A stretch of DNA of 6,308 nucleotides from Luteococcus sp043424415 (GCF_043424415.1 NZ_JBHWOO010000274.1:1-6308), one strand, 5' to 3'; shown: positions 1-5,430, counted from the first letter of the stretch. The notes: generated from the sequence alone by a model not told the origin. Numbers and translations are program-made.

Positions 1-1
1 G

Positions 2-304
2 GCCTACACCCGCTTCGAGTCGCTCTACGCCCGCACCGGCAACTTCAGCGACTACGGCAGGGGCAGCGCCAACGAGAACTTCTCCGAAGTCATCGGCTAC
101 TACGTCGCCCGGTGCGCCGCGAAGAACCCCTATGACTCCGCCGTGGCCAACCACGGCCAGTTCGACGCCTACTACGAGCTGGTGCGCGACGAGGTCTTCG
201 ACGGCCGCGAGTTCGGCCCCGCGGTGGGCCGCACCCCCGACTGCACCCTCGCCGCCCCCAAGCCGGTGGTCACCCGCGTCCCCAAGGAACAGCTCGACCG
301 GTGA
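2..304 (+). CDS. C-terminal fragment of an unidentified protein, possibly metallopeptidase-like (5' end outside window)
   Basis: An open frame enters from the left edge and ends at TGA 302-304, giving the last 100 residues. Codon third positions are nearly all G or C, as in the neighbouring genes, so this is a real coding end. I do not recognise the family with certainty. Residues 22-35 read SANENFSEVIGYYV, which resembles the helix after the HExxH motif in gluzincin-type zinc peptidases, where a glutamate (here E25 or E29) supplies the third zinc ligand. The HExxH part would lie outside the window, so this is inference only. Two cysteines (C38 and C81) could form a disulfide if the protein is exported. 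The tail (residues 82-100) is rich in proline, lysine and valine and looks non-globular. No convincing terminator follows; the next gene starts 94 bp later. An alternative is a lineage-specific hypothetical protein. Confidence 0.8.
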   Translation, partial: AYTRFESLYARTGNFSDYGRGSANENFSEVIGYYVARCAAKNPYDSAVANHGQFDAYYELVRDEVFDGREFGPAVGRTPDCTLAAPKPVVTRVPKEQLDR

Positions 305-328
305 GGCGGCCCTTCGCGTCGAGGGGAA

Positions 329-361
329 TAGACTTCCAGCTGGAAAGTGCCGCGCCACAAT
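329..361 (+). promoter_or_regulatory. Candidate promoter with a perfect 12-bp palindrome upstream of the dehydrogenase
   Basis: TTCCAGCTGGAA at 334-345 is a perfect palindrome in the 94-bp gap before the dehydrogenase. It lies just after a -35-like TAGACT (329-334, four of six consensus bases) and before a -10-like CACAAT (356-361, four of six). The spacing of about 21 bp is too long for a normal sigma-70-type promoter. A dyad inside an over-long spacer is the layout used by MerR-family activators, some of which control aldehyde or alcohol dehydrogenases (AdhR/NmlR type). No merR gene is visible here, so the regulator is a guess. The palindrome is seen directly; the promoter assignment is weak. 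Confidence 0.4.
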
Positions 362-398
362 GGGTGCTGGTCAGACCATCCCACCCAAGGAGCCACCC

Positions 399-1448
399 AT
401 GCCCGAGGTCCTCGCCTACGCGACCGACGACAGCACCTGCCAGTTCCACAAGACCACCATCACCCGCCGCGAGCCCGGCCCCACCGAGGTCTTCTTCGAG
501 GTGAAGTACGCCGGCATCTGCCACTCCGACATCCACACCGCCCGCGAGGAGTGGGGCCCGGTCACCTTCCCGCTGGTCCCCGGCCACGAGCTGGCCGGCA
601 TCGTCACCCAGGTGGGCTCCGAGGTGACGAAGTTCAAGGAGGGCGACAAGGTCGGCGTCGGCTGCTTCGTCGACTCCTGCGGCCAGTGCGAGTACTGCCA
701 GCAGGGCACCGAGCAGTTCTGCACCAGCACTGACAGGCCCGTCGTCATGACCTACGCCTCGGTGGGTCGCGACGGCAAGCCCACCGCCGGCGGCTACAGC
801 CAGGGCATCACCGTGGAGCAGGACTACGTGCTGCGCATCCCCGAGTCGATCCCCTTCGAGAAGGCCGCGCCGCTGCTGTGCGCCGGCATCACCACCTACT
901 CGCCGCTGAAGCGCTGGGGCGCGGGCCCCGGCAAGAAGGTCGCCGTCGTCGGCATGGGTGGCCTCGGCCACCTGGCCGTGCAGATCGCCGCCGCCATGGG
1001 TGCCGAGGTGAGCGTCATCTCGCAGACCATGAGCAAGGAGGCCGACGGCAAGAAGTTCGGCGCCGAGCACTACTACGCCATCAGCGAGGAGGGCACGCTG
1101 GAGAAGCTGCGCGGCACCTTCGACCTGGTGCTGTCCACCATCAGCGCGGACTACGACGTCGACGCCCTGCTCGGCACCCTCAAGGTGGACGGCGCTCTGG
1201 TGAACGTCGGCGCGCCCGAGAAGCCCGTCGACCTGCACGTGTTCAGCCTGATCATCGGCAACAAGATCTTCGCCGGCTCCAACATCGGTGGCATCGCCGA
1301 GACCCAGGAGATGCTGGACTTCTGCGGTGAGCACGGGATCGCGCCGGTGGTCGAGGTGATCGGTGGCGAGGACATCACCGAGGCCTACGACAAGGTGGTC
1401 GCCTCCAAGGTGCGCTACCGCTACGTGATCGACACCTCCACCTTCTGA
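399..1448 (+). CDS. Zinc-dependent medium-chain alcohol/aldehyde dehydrogenase, YahK/CAD type
   Basis: This is a 349-residue cytoplasmic oxidoreductase of the zinc MDR superfamily, which interconverts alcohols and aldehydes with NAD(P)H. The GroES-like catalytic domain comes first: GICHSD gives zinc ligand C41, and PGHE gives H63 and E64. A structural-zinc cluster follows, C94-x2-C97-x2-C100-x7-C108. C161 in PLLCAG is the third catalytic-zinc ligand. The Rossmann fold begins at GMGGLGH (185-191). After its second strand comes SQTMSK (208-213) rather than an acidic residue, which favours NADPH over NADH, as in YahK, ADH6 and cinnamyl-alcohol dehydrogenases. Length is typical for that branch (about 350). 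The chosen ATG has AAGGAG (387-392) six bases upstream and begins the conserved fold; the frame is open back to 132 but without a ribosome site or homology. The gene stands alone between an unrelated gene and a convergent transporter. The physiological substrate, probably an aldehyde to be reduced, cannot be read from the sequence. Confidence 0.95.
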   Translation: MPEVLAYATDDSTCQFHKTTITRREPGPTEVFFEVKYAGICHSDIHTAREEWGPVTFPLVPGHELAGIVTQVGSEVTKFKEGDKVGVGCFVDSCGQCEYCQQGTEQFCTSTDRPVVMTYASVGRDGKPTAGGYSQGITVEQDYVLRIPESIPFEKAAPLLCAGITTYSPLKRWGAGPGKKVAVVGMGGLGHLAVQIAAAMGAEVSVISQTMSKEADGKKFGAEHYYAISEEGTLEKLRGTFDLVLSTISADYDVDALLGTLKVDGALVNVGAPEKPVDLHVFSLIIGNKIFAGSNIGGIAETQEMLDFCGEHGIAPVVEVIGGEDITEAYDKVVASKVRYRYVIDTSTF

Positions 1449-1462
1449 CCAGGAGGATCGTG

Positions 1463-1493
1463 CGGGCCCGGTCGTCAGGGGCGGCCGGGCCCG
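1463..1493. terminator. GC-rich hairpin between convergent genes, probable bidirectional terminator
   Basis: CGGGCCCGG (1463-1471) pairs perfectly with CCGGGCCCG (1485-1493). The stem can extend inward through TCG/CGG (1472-1474 with 1482-1484, including one G-U pair), leaving a 7-base loop. It begins 14 bp after the dehydrogenase stop and lies 42 bp beyond the stop of the convergent transporter. There is no T-tract on either side, which is usual for terminators in high-GC actinomycetes. Because the stem is symmetric it could stop transcription from both genes. Confidence 0.7.
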
Positions 1494-1535
1494 TGGTGGT
1501 GCTGGGTCCGTCCAAGGCAACCGCCCGGGCAGGTG

Positions 1536-3032
1536 TCACCAGACGCCGATGATGTTCCACCACAGGGGCCCGATGAGCAGCCAGACCAGCAGGTGCATGA
1601 TGCCCAGTACCAGGCCGTTGCGCCACCAGGCACCCATCTCCACGTAACCAGCGCCGAAGTAGAGCGGCGCGGGGCCGTTTCCGTAGTGGGTCAGGCAACC
1701 CATCAGGGTGGGGATCGCTCCGAGGAAGGCCAGCAGGGGGATGCCGGGCAGCCCCGGCGAGAGCCCGACGCCCAGGAAGACGGCGAACATCGACGCGGTG
1801 TGTGCGGTGCCGCTGGCGAACAGGTAGTGGGACAGGGCATAGACCGTCGTCAGTGCGGCGAAGGCGACGGCCTGGTTCATGCCGCCCATGTGTCCCCCCA
1901 CCTGTTTGCCGAACCAGCCGATGAAACCGAGCTTGTTCAGGTAGGTGCCCATCATCACCAGTGCCGCGAACCAGGTGAGGGTGTCCCAGGCGGCCTTCTC
2001 GCCCTTCATCTGTTCCCAGGTCAGGGCGCCGGTCACCAGCAGGACCCCCAATCCCAGCAGGGCGACGGTGGTGGCATTCATCACGTCATCGCCCATGACC
2101 CACAGGGTGATCATGAGCGCGAAGACGCCCAGGGTCACCCATTCGTTGCGGCTGACCTTGCCCAGGCGCTTCAGCTCGGCGGCTGCCATGGCCGGGGCCT
2201 CCGGGGTCTTCTTCAGCGATGGCGGATAGATCACGTAGAGCACGATCGGCACCAGGATCGCGCCCACCAGTCCGGGCAGTGCCGTGGCCTTCAGCCAGCC
2301 GCCCCAGTCCGCGTGGACCCCAAGGTCTGCGGCGAGCTTGGCGGCCATCGCATTGGGCGCCGCCCCGGTGAAGAAGATGACCGAGACGGCCAGGTTGAGG
2401 TTGTAGCAGGCCAGCGCCAGGTAGGCGCCGATCCGACGATGGGTGCTCGGGTCCTCCGTGTGGGATCCAGAGGTCTCGGCGATCGACTTGAAGACGGGGT
2501 AGATGTATCCCGAGCGGGCCGTGTTGGACGGGATGGCCGGCGAGGTGAGCAGGTCCGCCAGGCCCAGGCCATAGGCCAGGCCCAGGGTGCTGCGCCCGAA
2601 GCCCCTGACGAAGAGGTACGCGAGGCGCTCGCCCAGCCCCGAGGAGATCACGGCGCGGGCGGCGAAGAAGGCGGAGACGATCAGCCAGATGGTGCCATTG
2701 CTGAAGCCGGACAGGGCATTGGAGATGGCCTCCTTCGGGTCGCCGGGGGCGACGACGCGGGTCGCTGCGCACAAGGCCATGGCGATCACGGACAGGCTGC
2801 CCATGGGCGCGGCCTTGGTGATGATCGCGACGATCGTGGCCAGGAAGATTGCGAACAGATGCCAAGCCGGTGCGTCCAGACCGGACGGGGCGGGCACGAA
2901 CCACAACACGACGCCGATCAGTACGGACACCGCCATCCACAGAGGGCGCACCTCATGGTCGGGAGAGTTCGGTGGCGAAGGCTTCGTGGGCGCTTTCACG
3001 GTGTTCGGCCGGTCGATCGTGTGGTCCGTCAT
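1536..3032 (-). CDS. DASS-family dicarboxylate transporter, CitT/TtdT-like (probable tartrate carrier)
   Basis: This is a 498-residue polytopic inner-membrane protein of the divalent anion:sodium symporter (DASS, SLC13-like) family. It has about 12-14 hydrophobic segments after a hydrophilic, proline-rich head of about 28 residues. It shows the first re-entrant-hairpin motif SNT (169-171, in PAIPSNTARSG), the second-repeat equivalent SGTAHT (408-413), and a C-terminal THYGNGPAPLYFGAGY stretch (448-463). These are typical of the CitT/TtdT/plastid DiT1 branch, whose members exchange di- or tricarboxylates, often against succinate; E. coli CitT and TtdT are 487 residues. The substrate is inferred as tartrate from the divergent ttdAB; citrate, malate, fumarate or 2-oxoglutarate are alternatives. 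The ATG at 3032 is chosen because AGAGGGGA (3047-3040) lies seven bases upstream and the length fits. The frame stays open a further 76 codons upstream, but that stretch looks non-coding. The gene converges on the dehydrogenase. Confidence 0.93.
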   Translation of the reverse strand: MTDHTIDRPNTVKAPTKPSPPNSPDHEVRPLWMAVSVLIGVVLWFVPAPSGLDAPAWHLFAIFLATIVAIITKAAPMGSLSVIAMALCAATRVVAPGDPKEAISNALSGFSNGTIWLIVSAFFAARAVISSGLGERLAYLFVRGFGRSTLGLAYGLGLADLLTSPAIPSNTARSGYIYPVFKSIAETSGSHTEDPSTHRRIGAYLALACYNLNLAVSVIFFTGAAPNAMAAKLAADLGVHADWGGWLKATALPGLVGAILVPIVLYVIYPPSLKKTPEAPAMAAAELKRLGKVSRNEWVTLGVFALMITLWVMGDDVMNATTVALLGLGVLLVTGALTWEQMKGEKAAWDTLTWFAALVMMGTYLNKLGFIGWFGKQVGGHMGGMNQAVAFAALTTVYALSHYLFASGTAHTASMFAVFLGVGLSPGLPGIPLLAFLGAIPTLMGCLTHYGNGPAPLYFGAGYVEMGAWWRNGLVLGIMHLLVWLLIGPLWWNIIGVW

Positions 3033-3084
3033 GGCTGGGTCCCCTCTGTCCTGCTGGGCCGGCAACAGGGCGGCCCCACCTGCT

Positions 3085-3116
3085 GACCAGCCTCTCGGGC
3101 TGGATGGTGACTGGTC
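3085..3116 (-). promoter_or_regulatory. Overlapping alternative hairpins in the transporter leader
   Basis: CCAGCC (3087-3092) pairs with GGCTGG (3098-3103) across a 5-base loop. GACCAG (3085-3090) can instead pair with CTGGTC (3111-3116). The two pairings share bases 3087-3090, so in the transporter mRNA they would exclude each other. They lie 53-84 bases upstream of its start codon. Stems are only six base pairs, there is no T-tract, and no ligand-binding motif is recognised, so a regulatory role is speculative. Confidence 0.25.
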
Positions 3117-3353
3117 TGTGCCGATCTGCATCAGCTGGAAGAGGGGAGGGATATCTGGGGAATCCGAAGGGGGCAGCCCGGGGGGTTTGTCCCTCTCAAG
3201 AATCACCCTCCCCGGAATGCAGGATGACGAGCAGCGATGATCCGCTGGCAGGAACTTCATGATGTCCTTGACTTGCCAATCTCCCCATTCGGCCGTTCGA
3301 GATCTGACAGGCGAACGGGACGGGACATGCTTACGCGGCGGGGCTCGCTGGGT

Positions 3354-3386
3354 GTCGTCCCCGAACTGGAGTGACGACGAGACGAC
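3354..3386. repeat. Inverted repeat GTCGTC/GACGAC with a second direct copy
   Basis: GTCGTC (3354-3359) is inverted as GACGAC at 3373-3378 across 13 bp, and GACGAC recurs directly at 3381-3386, an 8-bp step. It could be part of an operator. Six-base arms occur by chance in regions this long, so confidence in function is low. Confidence 0.25.
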
Positions 3387-3446
3387 CTATGTGTGTGGGG
3401 CACGTCGAAGGGGGTGCTTTTGCAGTGGCGCTCGGGTGGCCATGCC

Positions 3447-3468
3447 CCTCAATGCGGAGTGATTGAGG
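3447..3468. repeat. Inverted repeat CCTCAAT-N8-ATTGAGG, overlapping a near-perfect Shine-Dalgarno sequence
   Basis: CCTCAAT (3447-3453) and ATTGAGG (3462-3468) are perfect 7-base inverted copies separated by eight bases, giving a 22-bp dyad suited to a dimeric DNA-binding protein. On the plus-strand RNA the right arm covers the start of AGGAGGTGA (3466-3474), a near-perfect complement of the 16S rRNA 3' end. Folding would therefore partly hide that ribosome site. Whether it acts as DNA operator or RNA hairpin cannot be told from sequence. Confidence 0.45.
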
Positions 3469-3483
3469 AGGTGACTAGCTCAG

Positions 3484-3672
3484 ATGCTTCTTGCCGAGAT
3501 GGCTCATCTCCAGCGGTCGGTGCATCCCCACGACGTCCGGGTCCGCTCTGGAGGCTGGAGGGCGTTCGATGAAGTGGCCAAGATCCGCACAGACCGGTCT
3601 CGTGCGATCCGGAAGTGTTGGTGCCAGAGCACGACAGACATACGACCCCAGAACAAGGAGGTGCCGCGATGA
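3484..3672 (+). CDS. Possible short leader ORF ending in an ATGA overlap with ttdA
   Basis: A 62-codon frame starts at ATG 3484. It follows the strong Shine-Dalgarno-like AGGAGGTGA (3466-3474) by nine bases, or 12 from the end of AGGAGG, slightly longer than ideal. It ends at TGA 3670-3672, which overlaps the ttdA ATG (3669-3671) as ATGA, the classic arrangement for translational coupling. Against it: about 17 of 61 sense codons end in A or T, clearly more than in the established genes nearby, and the peptide (arginine-rich, no domain, no signal sequence) matches nothing I recognise. ttdA also has its own strong ribosome site. It may be a chance frame in GC-rich leader DNA. Confidence 0.22.
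   Translation: MLLAEMAHLQRSVHPHDVRVRSGGWRAFDEVAKIRTDRSRAIRKCWCQSTTDIRPQNKEVPR
3496..3510. repeat. Short perfect dyad GAGATG-GCT-CATCTC
   Basis: GAGATG (3496-3501) and CATCTC (3505-3510) are perfect inverted copies around a three-base centre. It lies in the ttdA leader region, 28 bp beyond the CCTCAAT/ATTGAGG dyad. It could be an operator half of a regulator site or a small RNA hairpin. Only six base pairs support it. Confidence 0.3.
3582..3609. promoter_or_regulatory. Extended dyad centred on AGACCGGTCT, candidate operator or leader hairpin for ttdAB
   Basis: The core AGACCGGTCT (3591-3600) is a perfect 10-bp palindrome. With one bulged C on each side (3585 and 3601), the symmetry continues through CGCAC/GTGCG (3586-3590 with 3602-3606) and GAT/ATC (3582-3584 with 3607-3609), for 13 matched positions per arm. 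As RNA it can form an 11-bp bulged stem with a CCGG loop. It ends 59 bases before the ttdA start codon, a likely place for a promoter-proximal operator. A weak TTGGTG/TACGAC pair (3618-3623 and 3641-3646, 17-bp spacing) follows, but it is too close to the ribosome site to be convincing. Confidence 0.45.
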
Positions 3673-4571
3673 CACAGGAACTGGTGGGTCTCGAGAAGAT
3701 CACCGACACCGTGGCCAAGTTCACCGCCATCGTCAGCCGTCGACTGCCCGACGATGTCACCAACCGGCTCACCACGCTGGCCACCGAGGAACGCCAGCCG
3801 ATGGCCCTGATGATCTACGACACGATGAAGAAGAACCAGGAGCTCGCCGGCGAACTGGAACGTCCCAGCTGCCAGGACACGGGCCTGGTGCAGATCTTCG
3901 TCCAGGTCGGGTCGCACTTCCCCTACATCGACGGGTTGTCCGAAGCCCTCAAGGAAGCGATCGGCGAGGCGACCAGGATCGCCCCGCTGCGTCATAACAC
4001 CGTGGAGACCTTCGACGAGTACAACACGGGAACCAATGTCGGTTCCAAGTCGCCGTGGATCTACTGGGACGTCGCCGAGGGCCGGGATGACCTGCAGCTG
4101 CACGTCTACCTGGCTGGCGGCGGCTGCTCCCTGCCCGGACAGGGTCGCACCCTGATGCCCGGCGAGGGCTACGAGGGTGCGGTGAAGTTCGTGATGGACG
4201 TCATGACCTCCTACGGTCTCAATGCCTGCCCGCCACTGCTGGTGGGCGTGGGCATCGGGAGCTCCATCGACGCGGCAGCCTTCATGAGCAAGCTGGCCCT
4301 GATGCGTCCCGTGCACTCGCACAGTGTCAACGAGGTGGCGGCCCAGCTGGAGCTGGACCTGGAGGAGGCCATCAACTCCATCGGCCTCGGGCCGCAGGGC
4401 CTGGGGGGCACCAAGTCCGTCATGGGTGTCAACATCGAGAACTCCGCCCGTCACCCATCGGTGCTGTCCGTGGCCGTCAACACCGGGTGCTGGTCCCACC
4501 GTCGCGGCACCATCCACTTCGACAAGGACCTGAACTACGAACTCCTCACCCACGAGGGCGTCGAGCTCTGA
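3669..4571 (+). CDS. ttdA: L(+)-tartrate dehydratase, alpha (iron-sulfur) subunit
   Basis: The 300-residue cytoplasmic alpha subunit pairs with TtdB to dehydrate L(+)-tartrate to oxaloacetate. It is the class I fumarase alpha domain, which holds a [4Fe-4S] cluster. Likely cluster cysteines are C68 in SCQDTG, C187 in NACPP and C274 in TGCW; D70 in CQDTG corresponds to the aspartate implicated as catalytic base in class I fumarases. Other family landmarks are APLRHNTVETFDEYNTG (105-121), AGGGCSLPG (149-157), MPGEGYEG (163-170), GPQGLGG (241-247) and CWSHRRGT (274-281). The length and C-terminal end follow E. coli TtdA (303 residues) more closely than the fused fumarases FumA/FumB. The ATG has a strong AAGGAGG (3655-3661) seven bases upstream; an upstream GTG at 3615 lacks one. 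ttdB follows after 53 bases, clearly in one operon. Tartrate rather than fumarate is supported by TtdA/TtdB resemblance and the neighbouring carrier, but two-subunit class I fumarase remains the main alternative. Confidence 0.93.
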   Translation: MTQELVGLEKITDTVAKFTAIVSRRLPDDVTNRLTTLATEERQPMALMIYDTMKKNQELAGELERPSCQDTGLVQIFVQVGSHFPYIDGLSEALKEAIGEATRIAPLRHNTVETFDEYNTGTNVGSKSPWIYWDVAEGRDDLQLHVYLAGGGCSLPGQGRTLMPGEGYEGAVKFVMDVMTSYGLNACPPLLVGVGIGSSIDAAAFMSKLALMRPVHSHSVNEVAAQLELDLEEAINSIGLGPQGLGGTKSVMGVNIENSARHPSVLSVAVNTGCWSHRRGTIHFDKDLNYELLTHEGVEL

Positions 4572-4585
4572 ACGGCTCCGCCGTT
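4571..4585 (+). other. Small intercistronic hairpin after ttdA
   Basis: AACGGC (4571-4576) and GCCGTT (4580-4585) form a perfect 6-bp stem with a TCC loop, beginning on the last base of the ttdA stop codon. There is no T-tract, so it is unlikely to terminate fully. It might adjust mRNA stability or the TtdA:TtdB ratio. This is minor, and possible by chance. Confidence 0.3.
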
Positions 4586-4624
4586 GCCGCCAGACACACA
4601 CCATCACCACCTTGGAGAGCAGAG

Positions 4625-5365
4625 ATGAGCACTGACGCCACCATCGACCAGCCCACCAGTGCCGCGGAGGAGACGAGCATTCCTGCCGTCCCTACCGTCG
4701 CGGCCGACATCCCACAACAGGACCCGTCAGAGGTCGATGTCGGCACCGGGCGCCGGATCACCCTGACCACACCCATCAGTCGCGAGGACCTCGAAGGCAT
4801 CAAGATCGGTGACGTGATCTTCCTCGATGGACACATCACCACCTGCCGTGATGTCGCGCACCGTCGCCTGATCGAGTACGGCCGCGAACTGCCCGTCGAC
4901 GTGCGCGACGGCGCGATCCTGCACGCCGGGCCCATCATCCGCAAGGTGGAGGGTGAGGACGACAAGTTCGAGGTCGTCTCGGTCGGCCCCACCACCTCCA
5001 GCCGCATGGAGAAGTTCGAGTACGAGTTCATCAAGCAGACCGGCGTCCGGCTGATCGTCGGCAAGGGAGGCATGGGCGCTGGCACCGAGGCGGGCTGTGC
5101 GGAGTTCGGAGCCCTCCACTGCGTCTTCCCGGCCGGCAATGCCGTGATCGCCGCCGTCCAGGTGGAGGAGGTGGAGGGGGCTGAATGGCGTGACCTGGGC
5201 ATGCCGGAGACCCTGTGGACCTTCCGGGTCAAGCAGTTCGGCCCGCTGATCGTCTCGATCGATACCGAGGGCAACAACATCTTCGAACAGAACAAGGTGG
5301 TCTACAACCAGCGCAAGGACGAGGCGCTGGAGAAGCTGTACGAGAAGGTGCGCTACATCAAGTGA
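4625..5365 (+). CDS. ttdB: L(+)-tartrate dehydratase, beta subunit, with an N-terminal extension
   Basis: The 246-residue beta subunit corresponds to the C-terminal domain of class I fumarases and completes the active site with TtdA. From residue 46 it follows E. coli TtdB closely: LTTPIS (47-52), GDVIFLDG (62-69), TCRDVAHRR (73-81), HAGPI (100-104), SVGPTTSSRM (119-128), GKGGM (146-150), FGPLIVSIDTEGNN (205-218) and a final YIK. R75, T123, T124, R127 and K147 match positions that bind substrate carboxylates in the family. The first 45 or so residues are extra compared with E. coli TtdB (about 201 residues). They are rich in Thr, Ser, Pro, Ala and acidic residues and look disordered. The start is supported by GGAG (4614-4617) seven bases before the ATG, and no in-frame ATG, GTG or TTG lies nearer the domain, so the tail is probably real. 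It is co-transcribed with ttdA, and a strong terminator follows. Confidence 0.93.
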   Translation: MSTDATIDQPTSAAEETSIPAVPTVAADIPQQDPSEVDVGTGRRITLTTPISREDLEGIKIGDVIFLDGHITTCRDVAHRRLIEYGRELPVDVRDGAILHAGPIIRKVEGEDDKFEVVSVGPTTSSRMEKFEYEFIKQTGVRLIVGKGGMGAGTEAGCAEFGALHCVFPAGNAVIAAVQVEEVEGAEWRDLGMPETLWTFRVKQFGPLIVSIDTEGNNIFEQNKVVYNQRKDEALEKLYEKVRYIK

Positions 5366-5379
5366 GCACCACTCGTCCG

Positions 5380-5407
5380 TGGCCCGTCACCTCCAGGTGG
5401 CGGGCCA
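5380..5407 (+). terminator. Intrinsic terminator at the end of ttdAB
   Basis: TGGCCCG (5380-5386) pairs with CGGGCCA (5401-5407). The stem continues through one U-G pair (5387/5400) and CACC/GGTG (5388-5391 with 5396-5399), closing on a TCCA loop: about 12 bp in all. The tail TCACCTCTTCCT is pyrimidine-rich rather than a pure T-run. It starts 14 bp after the ttdB stop and separates the dehydratase operon from the regulator, which therefore needs its own promoter or read-through. Confidence 0.85.
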
Positions 5408-5418
5408 TCACCTCTTCC

Positions 5419-5424
5419 TAGGAT
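5419..5424 (+). promoter_or_regulatory. -10-like TAGGAT placed for a leaderless transcript of the AraC-type regulator
   Basis: TAGGAT matches the TAnnnT -10 pattern common in actinomycetes. Its last base is seven positions before the A of the regulator ATG (5431), so the transcript start would fall on that A and give a leaderless mRNA. No -35 element is evident; that area is occupied by the terminator stem. The same bases also contain AGGA (5420-5423), a weak ribosome site seven bases from the ATG, so this may instead be only a Shine-Dalgarno sequence. Confidence 0.35.
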
Positions 5425-5430
5425 GGCGAC

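Larger units (their letters stand above)
3033..3668. other. Divergent control region between the transporter and ttdA
   Basis: These 636 bp separate the divergent transporter and ttdA starts, far more than two simple promoters need. I see no recognisable protein, tRNA or riboswitch. A TTGACT -35-like hexamer lies at 3268-3273 on the plus strand but lacks a matching -10; I found no good promoter for the transporter on the minus strand. The region contains several inverted repeats (listed separately), a possible 62-codon leader ORF, and two alternative small hairpins in the transporter leader. This is where the downstream AraC-type regulator would be expected to bind. Confidence 0.6.

Noticed and set aside
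310..325. CCCT/AGGG hairpin after the first gene as a terminator
   Set aside because: Only four clear base pairs with an 8-base loop and no T-tract, too weak to call.
132..398. Dehydrogenase frame open upstream to 132
   Set aside because: It overlaps the coding end of the preceding gene in another frame. The true start at 399 has AAGGAG six bases upstream and begins the conserved domain.
270..1520. 416-codon minus-strand frame opposite the dehydrogenase
   Set aside because: It is a typical antisense shadow of a GC-rich gene: low-complexity Ala/Gly/Val/Leu/His/Asp product, and the sense strand encodes a clear enzyme.
1533..3086. 517-codon plus-strand frame opposite the transporter
   Set aside because: The product is His/Gln/Gly/Arg-rich without fold or domain; the minus strand encodes an obvious membrane carrier.
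3033..3260. In-frame N-terminal extension of the transporter back to an ATG at 3260 (76 extra codons)
   Set aside because: The added stretch is hydrophilic and proline-rich with irregular codon use. The ATG at 3032 has a good ribosome site and gives the usual family length, so the open frame is a GC-rich accident.
3394..3422. GGGGCAC...GTGCTTTT as a terminator in the divergent region
   Set aside because: Only four Watson-Crick pairs, the rest G-U, and no gene ends nearby on that strand.
3259..3462. 67-codon plus-strand frame in the intergenic region
   Set aside because: Poor codon pattern, no ribosome site and an implausible cysteine- and arginine-rich product with no recognisable domain.
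3471..3545. tRNA-like stretch (contains CTAGCTCAG, as in a D-arm)
   Set aside because: No T-arm GTTCGAnTC at the right distance, no acceptor-stem pairing and no anticodon stem. It is a chance match.
3615..3668. GTG at 3615 as an earlier start for ttdA
   Set aside because: It has no ribosome site and adds 18 residues absent from E. coli TtdA, while the ATG at 3669 has a strong AAGGAGG.
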